A stretch of DNA of 64,000 bases from JBJXHN01 sp046233135 (GTDB taxonomy: Bacteria; Pseudomonadota; Alphaproteobacteria; Rhodospirillales; Rhodospirillaceae), in the NCBI GenBank assembly GCA_046233135.1, contig JBJXHN010000005.1:186001-250000 (forward strand), given 5' to 3'. Below, piece by piece: positions 37,781-46,951 of the stretch; the first letter of the stretch is position 1, and each line of letters starts with the position of its first letter. The position numbers and the translations under genes were made by a program. The notes beneath the pieces are model-generated. The model made no database searches, was not told the DNA's origin, and saw nothing but the letters and a program-made list of their open reading frames with translations.

Positions 37781-37885
37781 CTTCAGGCGAAAAAGTGGGA
37801 ACCGGTGTTCCGGTCACCTGAAACTCTCCAACCAAAAGGGTCCGGATCAAATGATCTCCGTTAAATCGAACCCGATTTAACGTGG
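37781..37885. repeat. RIME-like palindromic intergenic repeat between ccmC and ccmD
   Basis: The gap contains AAAGTGGGAACCGGTGTT (from 37792), a motif I know from scattered intergenic elements of alphaproteobacteria. Three perfect dyads follow each other: ACCGG/CCGGT (37801-37814), GATCA/TGATC (37845-37856) and GTTAAATCG/CGATTTAAC (37860-37881). In the ccm transcript they would fold into hairpins between two tightly linked genes. Relation to RIME elements is from memory of the motif, not from a search. Confidence 0.5.
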
Positions 37886-37891
37886 TTTGAT

Positions 37892-38626
37892 CTATCCCTG
37901 GGCCTCCAGCATGCGCAGCGCCCGCGCCTTGGTTTCGGCGATGCCGCTTTCCATGCGCAGCAGCACGACAAAAACGAAATAGGCCTTGAAGGCCAGCCCC
38001 ATCACCATCAGCGGCCACAGAATGGACGGATCGATGGCCGGCCCCCCCATCTTCACCACGCTGGCCGGCTGATGCAGCGTGTTCCACCAGTCCACCGAGA
38101 ACTTGATGATCGGCACATTGACCACCCCCACCAGACTGAGGATCGCCGCCGCCCGCGCGCCCCGGGCAGGATCGTCGAAGGCATTGGCCAGCGCCATGTA
38201 GCCCAGGTACAGGAACAACAGCACCAGCATGGAGGTCAGCCGGGCATCCCACACCCACCAAGCCCCCCACATCGGCTTGCCCCACAGGGACCCGGTGACC
38301 AGGCAGATCAGGGTGAAGGCCGCCCCCACCGGAGCCGCAGCCCGCGCGGCCAGATCGGCCAGCGGATGCTTCCAGATCAGCGCCACCGCGCTGGCCCCGG
38401 CCATGAACACATAGGCGAACAAGCCCATCCAGGCCGCCGGCACGTGGATATACATGATCCGCACCGTCTCGCCCTGCTGATAGTCGGGCGGCGCCAGCAC
38501 CAGCCCCCAGACCAGGCCCACGGCGATCAGCACCACCGTCACCACCGCAGCAATAGGACGCGCAACCCGGCTGATCTTCAGGAACCGGGTCGGATTGGCG
38601 AACTTATGAAATGACGATCCCCGCAT
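37892..38626 (-). CDS. ccmC: heme exporter/CcmE heme-loading protein CcmC
   Basis: The 244-residue protein has six hydrophobic segments and the WWD signature TGSLWGKPMWGAWWVWD followed by ARLTSMLVLLFLYLGY. The conserved His-containing loop VRIMYIHVPAAWMGLF is present. ATG 38626 (MRGSSFHKF) is preferred over 38662. It loads heme on CcmE at the outer face of the inner membrane. The ccmC-ccmB gap is 129 bases, long for this block, so a separate promoter is possible there. Confidence 0.95.
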   Translation of the reverse strand: MRGSSFHKFANPTRFLKISRVARPIAAVVTVVLIAVGLVWGLVLAPPDYQQGETVRIMYIHVPAAWMGLFAYVFMAGASAVALIWKHPLADLAARAAAPVGAAFTLICLVTGSLWGKPMWGAWWVWDARLTSMLVLLFLYLGYMALANAFDDPARGARAAAILSLVGVVNVPIIKFSVDWWNTLHQPASVVKMGGPAIDPSILWPLMVMGLAFKAYFVFVVLLRMESGIAETKARALRMLEAQG

Positions 38627-38755
38627 CGGGACGTGTGTCCTTGTTTGACGTCCATCTCCCATCCCCGGGCCGGCACTTTAGCCCAGGCGCCGACCGGTTT
38701 TCTACCCCGCCGACCACTCAACTTTAGAACAATTCCACATTTTCCGCATCCCTAT

Positions 38756-39421
38756 TCACTCCACCGCCTGACGCAGGGCCACGGCGGCGGCGAACGGGCA
38801 GGCGGCCAGGGTCACCAGCAGGATGGCGGCCAGCACTTTCAGCTGAGCGGCATAGCCGAACCCCATCACGGCCGCATCCACTGCCGACACGCCGAAAACC
38901 AATACTGGCACATAAAGTGGCAGGATTAAGAGCGAGACGAGTACGCCGCCCCGCCGTGCCCCGAGAACGAGCGCCGCCCCCACCGCCCCGATCAGGCTGA
39001 GGGTGGGCGTCCCCAGGGCCATGGCGGCCAGCAGCACGCCAAACCCTTCGGTCCGCATCTGCATCAGTACGGCCAGGATCGGTGCGGCGGCCATCAGCGG
39101 CACGGCGGTGGTCAGCCAGTGGGCCAGCACCTTCGCTCCGACCACCAGGCTGAGCGGCGTCGGCGCGCGCACCAGCTGATCCAGGCTGCCATCCTCATAA
39201 TCCTGCTGGAACAGCCGGTCGAGGGAGAGCATGGAGGCCAGCAGGGCCGTCACCCACAGCACCCCGGCGCTGATCCGTTCCAGGATTTCCGCCTCCGGCC
39301 CCACGCCGAAGGGGAACAGCACCACGGTCACCACGAAAAAGGCCACCACCATCAGACTGTCGGTACCCTGCCGCAGGGCCAGCCGCAGATCGCGGGCCAG
39401 AAGAGCCAGGAAGGCCGCCAT
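38756..39421 (-). CDS. ccmB: heme exporter permease CcmB
   Basis: The 221-residue permease starts at ATG 39421, four bases after the ccmA stop. Family blocks are FFVVTVVLFPFGVGPE, MLSLDRLFQQDYEDGSLDQL and LSLIGAVGAALVLGARRGGVL. Six membrane helices are expected. With CcmA it forms the ABC module that uses ATP to release heme-loaded CcmE. Confidence 0.94.
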   Translation of the reverse strand: MAAFLALLARDLRLALRQGTDSLMVVAFFVVTVVLFPFGVGPEAEILERISAGVLWVTALLASMLSLDRLFQQDYEDGSLDQLVRAPTPLSLVVGAKVLAHWLTTAVPLMAAAPILAVLMQMRTEGFGVLLAAMALGTPTLSLIGAVGAALVLGARRGGVLVSLLILPLYVPVLVFGVSAVDAAVMGFGYAAQLKVLAAILLVTLAACPFAAAVALRQAVE

Positions 39422-39425
39422 ATCC

Positions 39426-40184
39426 TCAGCCCCTCCCGCCGACAGCCGGGAAAAAGGCATTGTCGTCCTCATCTTCGGCAAGGAAGGCACCGGCGGCCCG
39501 GGGGTCCACGGCAAATGCGTCCATATGCAGCACTTTGGCATCGGGCAGCCGCACATCCTGATGGGTCGACAGCACGACCATGCCGCCGCCGGCCCGATGG
39601 TCGGCGATCAGGTCTTCCAGCACGGTAATGGAAGCGCGATCCAGGGCGGTGGTCGGCTCGTCCAGCAGCCACAGGGGCGCGGGCGCAGCCACCAAGCGGG
39701 CGAGGTTGGTACGCCGCTTCTGCCCGGCCGACAGCATCCGCCCCGGCAGGTCGGCCAGCGCACCAAGGCCGAAGCAGGCCAGGGCATCGGGCACACGGGC
39801 TTCGCCAGCACCGGCCAGCCGCGCCCAGAAGGCCACATTTTCCCGCAGGTCCAGCACCGGTTTCACCGCATCCAGGTGGCCGACATAGCGGGTGCGGGCA
39901 CCATGGGCTTCGGGATCGGCGGTCACCGGCGCCCCGTCCCACAGCAGCTGTCCGGCCTCCGGCTTCAGCAGCAGGGCCAGCAGGCGCAACAGCGATGACT
40001 TGCCGGACCCGTTCGGCCCCAGCAGCAGCAATGCCTCGCCGGGCGCCAGAGAGAAGGAGAGGTTGGCGAAAACGATCCGCTCTCCGCGCACGCAAACCAG
40101 GGACTCGCCGGTGAACCGGGCCTGAGAGGACGGGGCGGCGTCGGGCGAAGGTCCCGGCGCGGAAGAGGGTGCTGACTCAGCCAT
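39426..40184 (-). CDS. ccmA: heme exporter ATP-binding protein CcmA
   Basis: The 252-residue ATPase has Walker A LLGPNGSGKSSLLRLLA, signature LSAGQKRRTNLARL (the CcmA variant of LSGGQ) and Walker B LWLLDEPTTALD. ATG 40184 is chosen over 40220. A 30-residue Ala/Pro/Ser N-terminal extension precedes the domain. It opens the ccm block, 56 bases after ftsK on the same strand. Confidence 0.94.
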   Translation of the reverse strand: MAESAPSSAPGPSPDAAPSSQARFTGESLVCVRGERIVFANLSFSLAPGEALLLLGPNGSGKSSLLRLLALLLKPEAGQLLWDGAPVTADPEAHGARTRYVGHLDAVKPVLDLRENVAFWARLAGAGEARVPDALACFGLGALADLPGRMLSAGQKRRTNLARLVAAPAPLWLLDEPTTALDRASITVLEDLIADHRAGGGMVVLSTHQDVRLPDAKVLHMDAFAVDPRAAGAFLAEDEDDNAFFPAVGGRG

Positions 40185-40240
40185 GGCGCGATGCTTACCG
40201 GATCTGAACCCACAGGCCAAGAGCGGGGATGGGTCTTCCC

Positions 40241-42757
40241 CTATTCTTCTCCCACCAGCGGCGGCAGCAGGACTTCGCGTTTGCCCACGTGGTTGGGCTT
40301 GCCGACCATGCCTTCCTTCTCCATCCGCTCGATCAGCCGGGCGGCCCGGTTATAGCCGATCTGCAGCTGACGCTGGACGAAACTGGTCGACGCCTTGCGT
40401 TCCCGCGCCACCACCGCCACCGCGCGGTCGAACAGATCGTCGCCCGAGCCCCCCCCGGCCCCGCCGCCATCCCCGGAGTCGCCCCCCTTGCCGGTGGGGA
40501 ACCCCGGGATGCGGGCGTCGGCTTCTTCGTCCTCTTCGGTCACGCCGTCCACATAGGCGGGCTGACCCTGGCGGCGCAGGTGGTCGCAGATGCTTTCCAC
40601 TTCGGCGTCGGAGACGAACGGACCATGGGTGCGGGTGATGCGGCCGCCCGCGGCCATATAAAGCATATCCCCCTGGCCCAGCAGCTGTTCGGCCCCCTGT
40701 TCGCCCAGAATGGTGCGGCTGTCGATCTTGCTGGTCACCTGGAAGCTGATGCGGGTGGGGAAATTGGCCTTGATGGTGCCGGTGATCACATCCACCGACG
40801 GCCGCTGGGTGGCCATGATCAGGTGGATCCCCGCCGCCCGGGCCATCTGCGCCAGACGCTGGATCGCCGCTTCCACGTCCTTGCCGGCCACCAGCATCAG
40901 ATCGGCCATTTCGTCGACCACCACCACGATGAAGGGCAGGGGCGAAAGGTCCATCTCCTGATCTTCGTAGACCGGCTTGCCGGTTTCCGGGTCGAAGCCG
41001 GTCTGCACCGTGCGGGTCAGCTTGCCGCCGGTGTCGGCGGTTTCCTTCACTTTCTGGTTATAGCCGGCGATGTTGCGCACCCCCAGCTGGCTCATGGCGC
41101 GATAGCGGGTTTCCATCTCGCGCACCGCCCACTTCAGGGCCACCACCGCCTTGCCGGGATCGGTAACCACCGGACTGAGCAGATGGGGAATCCCGTCGTA
41201 GACCGACAATTCCAGCATCTTGGGGTCGATCATGATAAAGCGCACCTGATCGGGCGTCCCGCGATAGAGCAGCGACAGGATCATGGTGTTGATGGCCACC
41301 GACTTGCCCGACCCGGTGGTGCCGGCGATCAGCAGATGGGGCATGCGCGCCAGATCCACATAGACGCCCGCCCCGCCGATATCCTTGCCCAGGGCGAGCA
41401 CCAGCCCTCCGCCGTTGCGGGCGAATTCGGCCTGGGACAGCAGTTCGCGGAACGTCACGGTTTCGCGCTGGCGGTTGGGCAGTTCGATACCGATGACACT
41501 GCGACCCGGCACCACGGCGATGCGCACGCTGACCGCGCTCATGGACCGGGCGATATCATCGGCCAGCCCCACCACCCGCGAGGTCTTGGTCCCCGGTGCC
41601 GGTTCCAGCTCGTAAAGGGTGACCACGGGGCCGGGACGAACCTTGACGATCTCTCCCTTCACTCCGAAGTCGGCCAGCACGCCTTCCAGCAGCCGCGCAT
41701 TCTGGCTGAGCGCTTCGGCGTCCGGCCCGCCCCTGGCGGATTTCTTCGGTGGCGCTAGCAGATCCAGCGGCGGCGGCGTGAACACCCCCTCTTCCGGCAG
41801 CAGCGACCCCTGGCGGGAACTGGCCGGTTCTTTCACCGGCTTGCCCGTGGCGCGCGGCGCTTCCACCACCGTGCGGCGGTGCTCGCCGGCTGGCGGCAGA
41901 TCGGTCGGCCCGGCGTCAAAGGGCGGATCGCCGCCTTCCGCCTTCCCGCCCCCGGATTCGGTGGTGCCGGATGCCCCGGCGGCCGCCTTGTCCCTGATCC
42001 TGTCCCGCCGCGCAGCCTTCGCTTTAGCCTTGGCCTTCCCGGTATCGGCCTCCTCGACGGTGTCGGCAGAGCGACGGGCCACAAGCTTGCCCAAGCCCGC
42101 CAGCCTGCCCCCCAGACCGCCACCGACTCCGCCGGTCACCGTGCGCCACAGGTGCGCGAAGCTCTGCCCCATGGCCTTCCAGTCCCGCCAGCGGATCACC
42201 GAGGTCCATTGCCACAGCACCAGACCGATGATTCCGGCAGGCAAGCCGCTGATGCTGAAGGGCACCTCGTCCATGCCCAGCATGCCCAGGCCGATGGCCA
42301 CCCGTTCGTGCAGCAGCTGACCGGCATAGCCGCCAAGGCCGGCGAAAACGGGCCATTCCTCGGGTGGCGGCAGGGCGTTCAGGGCCACGGCAGCCAGCAG
42401 GGTGGCCGTCACCAGCCCCAGGGTGCGCAGCCAGATGTTGGGCACCCCCTGGCCGGCCAGCAGACGCAGGCCCCAGATCGCGATGGTGAACAGCGGCACC
42501 ACCATGCCCGCGCCACTCCATTGCAGCAGCAGGTCGGCGAACAGCGCCCCCGGCTCGCCCAGGGCATTGTTCACCGGCCCGCCGCTGGCGGTGTTCAGCG
42601 ACGGGTCGGTGGGCGTATAGGTCAGCAGGGCGGCTGCGGCGGCCGTGCAGGCCAGCACCACCAGCGCTCCGGTGGCGCGAACCAGGGCACCGCGCAGCGC
42701 CGCCACTGCCGCAGGGGGCAGGAAGGGCGCGCGGGTCGCGGTACGGTCTAGAGCCAC
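40241..42757 (-). CDS. ftsK: DNA translocase FtsK/SpoIIIE family
   Basis: The 838-residue protein starts at GTG 42757 with AAGGAG nine bases upstream. Four or five membrane helices fill about residues 25-190. A Pro/Ala/Lys linker follows, then the motor: Walker A IAGTTGSGKSVAIN near residue 480 and Walker B PFIVVVVDEMADLM near 620. The C-terminal gamma domain (STSFVQRQLQIGYNRAARLI) reads KOPS-type DNA signals. It pumps chromosome DNA across the septum. Length is normal for alphaproteobacterial FtsK. Confidence 0.95.
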   Translation of the reverse strand: MALDRTATRAPFLPPAAVAALRGALVRATGALVVLACTAAAAALLTYTPTDPSLNTASGGPVNNALGEPGALFADLLLQWSGAGMVVPLFTIAIWGLRLLAGQGVPNIWLRTLGLVTATLLAAVALNALPPPEEWPVFAGLGGYAGQLLHERVAIGLGMLGMDEVPFSISGLPAGIIGLVLWQWTSVIRWRDWKAMGQSFAHLWRTVTGGVGGGLGGRLAGLGKLVARRSADTVEEADTGKAKAKAKAARRDRIRDKAAAGASGTTESGGGKAEGGDPPFDAGPTDLPPAGEHRRTVVEAPRATGKPVKEPASSRQGSLLPEEGVFTPPPLDLLAPPKKSARGGPDAEALSQNARLLEGVLADFGVKGEIVKVRPGPVVTLYELEPAPGTKTSRVVGLADDIARSMSAVSVRIAVVPGRSVIGIELPNRQRETVTFRELLSQAEFARNGGGLVLALGKDIGGAGVYVDLARMPHLLIAGTTGSGKSVAINTMILSLLYRGTPDQVRFIMIDPKMLELSVYDGIPHLLSPVVTDPGKAVVALKWAVREMETRYRAMSQLGVRNIAGYNQKVKETADTGGKLTRTVQTGFDPETGKPVYEDQEMDLSPLPFIVVVVDEMADLMLVAGKDVEAAIQRLAQMARAAGIHLIMATQRPSVDVITGTIKANFPTRISFQVTSKIDSRTILGEQGAEQLLGQGDMLYMAAGGRITRTHGPFVSDAEVESICDHLRRQGQPAYVDGVTEEDEEADARIPGFPTGKGGDSGDGGGAGGGSGDDLFDRAVAVVARERKASTSFVQRQLQIGYNRAARLIERMEKEGMVGKPNHVGKREVLLPPLVGEE

Positions 42758-42831
42758 GGCCGAAATCTCCTTATCGGACCAACCAGCGGGTCGTCATCAA
42801 CGGCAGAAACCGCCATTCCCCAAAAGGCTGC

Positions 42832-44034
42832 TCAGACCGTCGCCGAAGCGGCCGCAAGCAGATGCAGGGCGCGGGCAACCATACCGATCTCGTGCACCAG
42901 GGCGACGCGGATCCGATGCCGGCCCGGTGTTTCCGGATCGTCGGGATAGCGGGTCATATAGGCGCCGGGCAGCACCTTCACACCATGATCGCGCCACAGC
43001 CGCAGGGCCGCCTGCTCCCCCGTTTCACCCCAGGCGGACACGTCGTGCCACAGAAAGAAGCCGGCAGGCGGACGGAAGAACCCGGGGTCCTCCCCCAGCA
43101 CCTTTTCCGCCAGATCGAACTTCGCCTTATAGAGCGCGCGGTTGGCCTCCACATGGGCCTCGTCGTTCCACAGGACGGCCGAGGCGGCGAGCAGCGGCAG
43201 GGGCATGCCCGCATTGGCATAGGAGCGCAGCCGCAGGAACCCGGCCATCAGGTCCGCATCACCGCAGACGAAACCCGAACGCATGCCCGCCGCATTCGAT
43301 CGCTTGGACAGGCTGTTGAACACAAGGACGTTTTCCAGCCCACCGCCCAGGTCGCGGCAGGCTTCCAGCACCCCGGCCGGCGGGCTGTCGTACCACAGCT
43401 CAGAATAGCATTCGTCGGCGATGAGCACGAAACCGTGGTCGCGCGCCAGGGAAATCAGCTGCTTCCACTGGTCGGCACTGACCAGGGTTCCCTGGGGATT
43501 GGCCGGGGAACAGACGAAGGCCATGGCGGTGCGGGCCAGGGTTTCTTCCGGCAGCTCCCAGAAAGCCGGCACGAAGCCGTTGTCCTCGCGGGCGGGCACG
43601 GCCTCGGCCCGGGCGCCGTTCATCAGGGTCGCCCCCAGATAGGGCTGGTAGAAGGGATCGGGCATCAGCACCGTATCCTTGCCCGACTCCGGATCCAGCA
43701 CCAGGTCGCCGACCATATACAGGGCCTCGCGCGTGCCACTGACCGGCAGCAGCATGCGACCGGCGTCGATCATCCCCTCGGGCAGGCCATAGCGCCGGCC
43801 GAGCCAGCCGGCCACGGCCTGCCGCCACTCCGGCGTCCCGGCCGCCGGCGGATAGCGTCGCCAGTCTTCGGCCCGGGCGGTTAGAATCTCGGCGACCATG
43901 GCCGGGGTGGGGTGCTGAGGCTCGCCGACGGACAGGTTCAGGGGCTCCGCCGCCCCGGGCGACACGCCGTCGATCAGGGCGTTCAGCCGCGCGAAGGGAT
44001 AATCGGGCAAGGCCCGCAGGCGGGGATTGATCAT
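42832..44034 (-). CDS. class I/II PLP aminotransferase, DapC-like
   Basis: The 400-residue protein has the fold-type I pattern: SPANPQGTLVSADQW, the Asp in VLIADECYSELWYD and the PLP lysine in FNSLSKRSNAAGMRSGFV near residue 238. The SLSKRSN block and the start INPRLRALPDYPFARL resemble N-succinyldiaminopimelate aminotransferase (DapC), which acts in lysine and peptidoglycan precursor synthesis. An aspartate or alanine aminotransferase is the main alternative. It starts at ATG 44034, divergent from the UbiH-type gene. Confidence 0.8.
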   Translation of the reverse strand: MINPRLRALPDYPFARLNALIDGVSPGAAEPLNLSVGEPQHPTPAMVAEILTARAEDWRRYPPAAGTPEWRQAVAGWLGRRYGLPEGMIDAGRMLLPVSGTREALYMVGDLVLDPESGKDTVLMPDPFYQPYLGATLMNGARAEAVPAREDNGFVPAFWELPEETLARTAMAFVCSPANPQGTLVSADQWKQLISLARDHGFVLIADECYSELWYDSPPAGVLEACRDLGGGLENVLVFNSLSKRSNAAGMRSGFVCGDADLMAGFLRLRSYANAGMPLPLLAASAVLWNDEAHVEANRALYKAKFDLAEKVLGEDPGFFRPPAGFFLWHDVSAWGETGEQAALRLWRDHGVKVLPGAYMTRYPDDPETPGRHRIRVALVHEIGMVARALHLLAAASATV

Positions 44035-44236
44035 GGATGGGCTCCGAGGGAAACGAATCGGCAACAAGGATACCTGCCAGCATCCCTGACCAGCAAGAAT
44101 GCCGGTTATATGGGGTTTATGCGGCGGTCACACGCCGCCTGCAAGGGTGCTGCCTGGGCGGGCCGTCTGGACAAGCGCGCGCGACAGCGCCACAGTGTCG
44201 CGGCTTTTTGGCAAAACAGAGGGGCATGGACACACC

Positions 44237-45517
44237 ATGGCGCGGAAACCCGACTCCCAGACCTCCGACATCCCGGCGGATCCCGAAGCGGCTGCCCATG
44301 ATACGGTGATCGAGGCGGACGTGGCCATCGTCGGCGGCGGTCTGGTCGGCGGCACCATGGCCTGTGCCCTGGCTCAATACGGCATCCGCACCGTGGTCAT
44401 CGACGGCAGCGACCCCGAAGAGCTGCTGGCCGCCGACTATGACGGCCGCTGCTCCGCCATCGCGGCGGGCATCAAGAACGTGCTGGAAAGCATCGGCCTG
44501 TGGGAGCTGATGGCCGACGAGACCCAGCCGATCCTGGACATCCGCGTTGCCGACGGCGACAGCCCCCTGTTCCTTCATTATCATCAGGCCGACGCTGGCG
44601 GTCCCATGGGCTGGATGGCCGAGAACCGGTCGTTGCGCAAGGCGATCCTGACCCGCCTGCCGCAGCTTGACGCCGCCACCCTGATCGCCCCGGCGACGCT
44701 GGATTCCGTGGAGCGCGGCCCCGACGGTGCCACCCTGACCCTGGCCGACGGCCGCACCATCGCCGCCCGCCTGGTGATCGCCGCCGACGGCCGGAAATCC
44801 CAGGTGCGCGGCCAGGCGGGCATCGGCATCCGCACCCTGGGCTACGGCCAGACCGCCATCGTGCTGACCGTGGAACACGAACTGCCCCACGACGGCTGTG
44901 CCCACGAACATTTCCTCGCCCCCGGCCCCTTCGCCATCCTGCCCATGCCTGGCAACACCAGTTCGCTGGTGTGGACGGAAAAAGACGCCCGGGTACCCGG
45001 CCTGATGGCTCTGCCCGACGACATCTTCCAGGCCGAGCTGGAGAAGCGCTTCGGCGACTTCCTGGGCTGGGTGAAGCCGGTGGGTCCACGCTTCGCCTAT
45101 CCGCTGACCCTGCAGATCGCCAACAGCTATATCGACCGCCGCCTGGCCCTGGTGGGTGACGCCGCGCATGGCATGCACCCGGTGGCCGGGCAGGGCATGA
45201 ACTACGGCCTGCGCGACGTGGCCGTGCTGACCGAACTGCTGGTGGAAGCCCATCGCCTGGGTCTGGACCTGGGCGGGGCGACGATCCTGGAGGACTACCA
45301 GCGCCTGCGCCGCTTCGATAATCTGGTGATGCTGGGGATTACGGATGTCTTGGTACGGCTATTCTCCAACGACATCGCCCCGATCCGCCTCGCCCGCCGC
45401 CTCGGCCTCGCCGCCGTGGACCGCATGGGACCGCTGAAGAAGGTGTTCATGCGCCACGCCATGGGCACGCTGACCTTCGGTGCCGCGCCGCGACTGATGC
45501 GGGGCGAGGGGATTTAG
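44237..45517 (+). CDS. UbiH/UbiF/COQ6-family FAD monooxygenase
   Basis: The 426-residue flavoprotein has the ADP-binding motif VAIVGGGLVGGTMACAL near residue 30, the DG motif LVIAADGRKSQVRG near 180 and the second FAD motif LVGDAAHGMHPVAGQGMNYG near 310. YDGRCSAIAAG is typical of ubiquinone hydroxylases. It should hydroxylate the ubiquinone ring; which position cannot be told. ATG 44237 is chosen; the frame is open further upstream to 44099 but without homology. The 25-residue N-terminal tail is polar. Confidence 0.88.
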   Translation: MARKPDSQTSDIPADPEAAAHDTVIEADVAIVGGGLVGGTMACALAQYGIRTVVIDGSDPEELLAADYDGRCSAIAAGIKNVLESIGLWELMADETQPILDIRVADGDSPLFLHYHQADAGGPMGWMAENRSLRKAILTRLPQLDAATLIAPATLDSVERGPDGATLTLADGRTIAARLVIAADGRKSQVRGQAGIGIRTLGYGQTAIVLTVEHELPHDGCAHEHFLAPGPFAILPMPGNTSSLVWTEKDARVPGLMALPDDIFQAELEKRFGDFLGWVKPVGPRFAYPLTLQIANSYIDRRLALVGDAAHGMHPVAGQGMNYGLRDVAVLTELLVEAHRLGLDLGGATILEDYQRLRRFDNLVMLGITDVLVRLFSNDIAPIRLARRLGLAAVDRMGPLKKVFMRHAMGTLTFGAAPRLMRGEGI

Positions 45518-45604
45518 GCACTCCGGGGAGTCAGCAACCACTCTCATCCTGTCCTTTCCCAAACCGACCAAACCGCCGTCCTTACCGGTGGCCGCTCTCC
45601 TGTT

Positions 45605-45638
45605 GCCAAACACATAAGTCCGTGCTTATCTGTTTGGC
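45605..45638. promoter_or_regulatory. 34-base palindrome abutting the ArsR start codon
   Basis: GCCAAACA (45605-45612) pairs with TGTTTGGC (45631-45638), and ATAAG (45614-45618) pairs with CTTAT (45625-45629); a single C/C mismatch separates the arms and six bases form the centre. The palindrome ends exactly where the ATG begins at 45639. No Shine-Dalgarno sequence exists between them. It fits an ArsR autoregulatory operator. Confidence 0.8.
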
Positions 45639-45953
45639 ATGATCGAAAACGACATCTTCCAGGCGCTGGGGGACCCCACCCGCCGCGCGATCTTCGAAAA
45701 ACTGGCCAATGGCGCGATGAACGCCAGTGCCCTGCGCACCGGTATGGACATCAGCCAGCCAGCCATGTCCCAGCATCTCGCCGTCCTGCGCAAGGCGCGG
45801 CTGATCCGGCATGAGCGCCAGGGACGGTTCGTCAATTACGAGATCGATCCGGACGGAGTGGCGCTGATCGCCGCCTGGCTGGCCAAATACCGCGCCTATT
45901 GGCCGCACCGGATCGAGGCCTTGCAAGATCTGCTGAAGGATATGGACCCATGA
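45639..45953 (+). CDS. ArsR-family transcriptional regulator
   Basis: The 104-residue protein has a winged helix-turn-helix with the family start IFQALGDPTRRAIFEKL and recognition region DISQPAMSQHLAVLRKARLI. There is no CXC metal motif, so metal sensing by the ArsR site is unlikely. This is the subgroup usually paired with an AHSA1/SRPBCC gene, and here that gene overlaps its stop by four bases. The messenger may be leaderless because the operator touches the ATG. Confidence 0.93.
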   Translation: MIENDIFQALGDPTRRAIFEKLANGAMNASALRTGMDISQPAMSQHLAVLRKARLIRHERQGRFVNYEIDPDGVALIAAWLAKYRAYWPHRIEALQDLLKDMDP

Positions 45954-46276
45954 GCGACTCCGAGGAAAAACCCGGCGCCAAGAATCTGGTGCTCGACTAC
46001 GACCTGGACGCCCCGCCGGAAAAGGTCTGGCGGGCCATCAGCATCCCGGCCCTGCGCGATCAATGGCTGCCGGCAGGCGATCTGGCCGATGCTGCCCCGG
46101 TCGTTTCGACTCCCGGTGAAGAACTTCACTATCGGATGCGCGAGAACACCCCACCTTTTGGGGAAAGCCGCGTGACGTTCCAAGTCAGGCCCGGCACCAC
46201 CGGCGGCACCAGGCTGAGGATCATTCACCAGCCCCCCGCCGCCAATGGCAACACCCCCACCCTGCTGGCCGCCTGA
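45950..46276 (+). CDS. SRPBCC (AHSA1-like) domain protein
   Basis: The 108-residue protein starts at ATG 45950 within the ArsR stop. It has the START/Bet v 1-like N-terminus LVLDYDLDAPPEKVWRAISI followed by PALRDQWLP. It is shorter than most AHSA1 proteins (about 140-160), and the final long helix is lacking, so it may be reduced or truncated. The family binds hydrophobic ligands; an ArsR partner suggests ligand-linked control. It ends 26 bases before clpP. Confidence 0.82.
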   Translation: MSDSEEKPGAKNLVLDYDLDAPPEKVWRAISIPALRDQWLPAGDLADAAPVVSTPGEELHYRMRENTPPFGESRVTFQVRPGTTGGTRLRIIHQPPAANGNTPTLLAA

Positions 46277-46302
46277 CCCCCTATCTCCTAAGGAGATCCC
46301 CA

Positions 46303-46947
46303 ATGCATAGCCTGATGCAGCTTGTTCCGATGGTCGTCGAGCAGTCCACCAAGGGTGAACGCTCCTTCGACATCTACTCCCGTCTGTTGCGAGAGCGCAT
46401 CGTTTTCCTGAACGGCGAGGTCAACGACACGGTCTCCGCACTGGTGTGCGCCCAGCTGCTGTTCCTGGAGGCGGAAACCCCCTCCAAGCCCATCCACCTC
46501 TATATCAACTCGCCCGGTGGCGTCGTCACCAGCGGCTTCGCCATGTATGACACCATGCGTCATATCAAGGCGCCGGTGCATACCCTGTGCATGGGCACCG
46601 CCCGGTCCATGGGATCGTTCCTGCTGATGGCCGGAGAGCCGGGCCATCGCGCGGCCTTGCCCAACGCCAGCATCCATGTACACCAGCCCCTGGGGGGCTT
46701 TCAGGGGCAGGCCTCGGACGTGTTGATTCATGCGGAGGAAATGCAGCGCACCAAGCGCCGAATTACCCGGCTGTACGCCGAGCATTGCGGCCGGACCCTG
46801 GAAGAGGTGGAACGGACCCTGGATCGTGACCGCTTCATGTCGGCGGAAGAAGCGCTGGAATGGGGCCTGATCGACCGAGTGATGACCGCCAGTCCCCTTG
46901 TGTCCACCGGGTCAGGACCCGAGCTCCCCCCGCCGGCTTCTGCCTGA
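46303..46947 (+). CDS. clpP: ATP-dependent Clp protease proteolytic subunit
   Basis: The 214-residue protein has the complete triad: Ser102 in MGTARSMGSFLL, His127 in ASIHVHQPLGG and Asp176 in DRDRFMSAEEAL. The N-terminus LVPMVVEQSTKGERSFDIYS and the oligomer-handle region are normal. MGTARSMG replaces the usual MGQAASMG, and no clpX gene follows, so this is probably a second ClpP rather than the clpP-clpX copy. AAGGAG precedes ATG 46303. It may be cotranscribed with the ArsR/SRPBCC pair. Confidence 0.93.
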   Translation: MHSLMQLVPMVVEQSTKGERSFDIYSRLLRERIVFLNGEVNDTVSALVCAQLLFLEAETPSKPIHLYINSPGGVVTSGFAMYDTMRHIKAPVHTLCMGTARSMGSFLLMAGEPGHRAALPNASIHVHQPLGGFQGQASDVLIHAEEMQRTKRRITRLYAEHCGRTLEEVERTLDRDRFMSAEEALEWGLIDRVMTASPLVSTGSGPELPPPASA

Positions 46948-46951
46948 AACC

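Noticed and set aside
37731..38285. Minus-strand open frame across ccmC and the palindromic repeat
   Set aside because: It is out of frame with ccmC, and its end is a translated repeat sequence.
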